6,413 nucleotides of DNA from Deltaproteobacteria bacterium. Lineage in GTDB: Bacteria; Desulfobacterota; Desulfobacteria; Desulfobacterales; Desulfatirhabdiaceae. Within the stretch, counting starts at the first letter, position 1, and each line of letters opens with the position of its first letter. A program made the translations under genes and the position numbers. Shown in pieces: positions 5,073 through 6,413 of the stretch. The stretch lies in the NCBI GenBank assembly GCA_021778975.1, contig JAJYBO010000171.1, positions 1 to 6,413 of the forward strand. The letters run 5' to 3'. The notes beneath the pieces were generated by a model. That model was given only the letters and a program-made list of their open reading frames with translations, searched no databases and had not been told where the DNA came from.

Positions 5073-6137
5073 TTACGGTTTTTGCGGTGGAATATTCCCT
5101 CCGGACACTGGTGCGACAGGAGGTGCTTCCGCTTTCTTCTCGGATGGCGTCAGCTTCTGTGGATCTGCAGCAAGTGTTTTGCCCTGATAATCCGGAAGCG
5201 TGAACGGATACTCGCTTTCCGACGATATTGCCGGATATCCGCTGCCCGCTTTGCCGGGCTGAGGATACAGCGTCAGCGTATAGTCCTTTTTGCCCTTCAC
5301 CAGAAGGGTGCTGACCGGCGCCTGCCCCATATCGTTTTTGGTCTTTCCCTCGATATACGACTCGCAGGACAAATGCGACAGGATAGACAGCAGACGGTTG
5401 ATTTGAGATAAATCCGCGGGTTTTCCCTGATCCGTCGTCCATTGAACCTCAACGGCGCCTGCCGCAGGTTTGTTGGCCGCCGCGCTTGCCGTGGTGTTCG
5501 CCGCTCCTGTGGAGGGCTGGCTTTTTCCGGCGGCAGGTGGCGTAACTTCCTTTTTGAGAAACGCGGTCTTCTGGCCATTTTGGGTAATGTCAATCTCCTT
5601 GATGTCCGCGGTGTCAAATTGCATGACGGTTTTATCGCGGAGTTGTTCGACCGTTTGATCGAAGGCGCCTCTCAGATTGTGTTCCGCCTGATATACCTGG
5701 GGGGTTTCGCCAATTCGAATGAATGTGTGCTGATAGGTCGAGGCCGCTTTACCAATCCGGATATCCCGCTGCACCGCGGCGCCTGCCCATGCCTGTACGC
5801 GGATGGCCTTGTCCGTCTCCAGATCGTAACGGGCATAGGCTTTGGACTCGGACGTCAGCGCCGTAAGGGTCAGGTGCGACAAATCATTCAGCATGGTGTT
5901 CACTTTATCCGGATCCGCCAAGTATCCCTGGGGCAGAATTTGCCATTTTTTGTCTTTTTTTTCCAGCGTCAGCGTTTTGCCGGCATGGGTGACCTCTATC
6001 TTCCCCACCTGCTCCAGCGCCATTTGGGGAATGACGGGGAGCTGGTATTCCGTTCTGTTGGATTTCCGTACCGCCAGATAGATGATCGCCAATACAATCA
6101 CGACCGCAATAATCAGATATTCTTTTTTGATTTTCAT
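5073..6137 (-). CDS. DUF4340 domain-containing membrane-anchored protein
   Basis: Protein of unknown biochemical role, 354 residues. A basic N-terminus MKIKKEY is followed by one membrane segment (about 7-23), giving an N-in anchor with the rest outside. The DUF4340 region follows at about 45-180, containing GKTLTLEKKDKKWQI (53-67), DPDKVNTMLNDLSHL (75-89), YDLETDKAIRVQAW (104-117) and VYQAEHNLRGAFDQTVEQLRDKTV (148-171). An Ala/Pro/Thr-rich low-complexity linker (199-228) leads to a second, similar-looking module (229-325: VQWTTDQGKPADLSQINRLL then TLLVKG and YTLTLYP). It ends in a Pro-rich tail (327-354). Start 6137 is preferred over 6203 because GGAAGGG sits 8 nt upstream and the longer form would overlap the previous gene. 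DUF4340 genes often follow GldG-like ABC auxiliary genes, as here (2-nt gap), so a part in an envelope ABC system is inferred. Confidence 0.85.
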   Translation of the reverse strand: MKIKKEYLIIAVVIVLAIIYLAVRKSNRTEYQLPVIPQMALEQVGKIEVTHAGKTLTLEKKDKKWQILPQGYLADPDKVNTMLNDLSHLTLTALTSESKAYARYDLETDKAIRVQAWAGAAVQRDIRIGKAASTYQHTFIRIGETPQVYQAEHNLRGAFDQTVEQLRDKTVMQFDTADIKEIDITQNGQKTAFLKKEVTPPAAGKSQPSTGAANTTASAAANKPAAGAVEVQWTTDQGKPADLSQINRLLSILSHLSCESYIEGKTKNDMGQAPVSTLLVKGKKDYTLTLYPQPGKAGSGYPAISSESEYPFTLPDYQGKTLAADPQKLTPSEKKAEAPPVAPVSGGNIPPQKP

Positions 6138-6139
6138 CG

Positions 6140-6413
6140 TCACCCTTCCTGTGATTGAAACATGAGTTGAATTCGCCGTCTGCGGGATTTGCGACGAATC
6201 CACACGCCAAGGCCGAACAGCACCACCAGTATCGGAAGCCCTGCGATATTCACGGACTTGACGATGGTTTTGGCCGGCGCGGAAATCTCGACCAGCGGGT
6301 TGAATCGCTGCTCCTTGCTGCGCATGATGGCATCGTCCTGACGGTTGTTCAGATAGTCTATCATGTTCAGGATGAACATGGCGTTGGGGGTTCGGCCGGC
6401 TTCATCCAGAATA
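6140..6413 (-). CDS. GldG-like ABC-type transport auxiliary protein, C-terminal 90 codons (cut by the window edge)
   Basis: Only the C-terminus is visible, reading from base 6412 to the TGA at 6142-6140. It shows AMFILNMIDYLNNRQDDAIM (11-30), RSKEQRFNPL (31-40), a membrane segment at about 55-72 (NIAGLPILVVLFGLGVWI), and a very basic cytoplasmic end WIRRKSRRRRIQ (71-82). This end (N-x-x-D-x-L, R-x-K-x-x-x-x-x-PL, then a single helix and Arg-rich tail) is that of the GldG/ABC_transp_aux family, named after gliding motility in Bacteroidetes but widespread in non-gliders. The first visible in-frame ATG (6379) is internal, since the family is several hundred residues long. The DUF4340 gene follows after TGA-CG. 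Upstream, outside the window, an ABC-2 permease and ATPase are expected. Confidence 0.8.
   Translation of the reverse strand, partial: ILDEAGRTPNAMFILNMIDYLNNRQDDAIMRSKEQRFNPLVEISAPAKTIVKSVNIAGLPILVVLFGLGVWIRRKSRRRRIQLMFQSQEG

Noticed and set aside
5442..6158. 238-codon plus-strand open frame
   Set aside because: Antisense shadow of the DUF4340 gene, with a Cys/Arg/Gly-rich unnatural composition.
6138..6203. Longer start for the DUF4340 protein (22 extra residues)
   Set aside because: It would overlap the upstream gene by about 60 nt and lacks a good ribosome binding site. MKIKKEY at 6137 has GGAAGGG before it and starts directly at the membrane anchor.

Overview
The window looks like a chromosomal segment of a Gram-negative bacterium. 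The best guess is a Desulfobacterota (former Deltaproteobacteria) member of the Desulfosarcina/Desulfococcus type. This rests on protein style (a MraZ with HTIDPKGRIIVPARF, a DUF47-Pit pair, a GldG-like/DUF4340 pair) and on an intergenic inverted repeat with GACGGCTTCGTAAAAAGT-like arms, a form I associate with that group. The taxonomic call is inference; no rRNA or other marker is present.

Left block (1-2880, minus strand): the start of the division and cell wall (dcw) cluster in the classical order mraZ - rsmH (mraW) - ftsL - ftsI. It is read right to left and leaves the window inside ftsI. The genes are tightly packed: a 2-nt gap between mraZ and rsmH, then ATGA stop/start overlaps at rsmH/ftsL and ftsL/ftsI. 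Upstream of mraZ are a TTGACA-containing promoter candidate and two GTGGAG direct repeats spaced exactly 10 bp, which resemble MraZ operator boxes. They overlap the ribosome binding site of a probable TTG start.

Middle intergenic region (2814-3268): about 455 bp without a gene, between the divergent mraZ and phosphate operons. It is AT-rich on the mraZ side. It holds a 111-bp inverted-repeat element (3131-3241, 21-bp arms with one mismatch, three possible internal hairpins) and at least two decayed copies of the same arm (2929-2949 and 3104-3124). The complete element ends 27 bp before the next start codon.

Right-centre block (3269-4987, plus strand): a two-gene operon of a DUF47/PhoU-like protein and a PiT-family inorganic phosphate transporter. 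The usual inference is that the first protein controls the second. It ends in a very strong hairpin (4991-5038), which lies between convergent genes and can serve both strands.

Right block (5073-6413, minus strand): a DUF4340 protein with one N-terminal membrane anchor, preceded by the last 90 codons of a GldG-like ABC-transporter auxiliary protein with a C-terminal membrane segment. The 2-nt spacing marks an operon, most likely the tail of an uncharacterised ABC-2/Gld-type export or envelope system.

I see no CRISPR array, tRNA, rRNA, insertion sequence or phage gene. No clearly new gene system is visible. The most unusual parts are the repeat-rich intergenic region and the mraZ leader.
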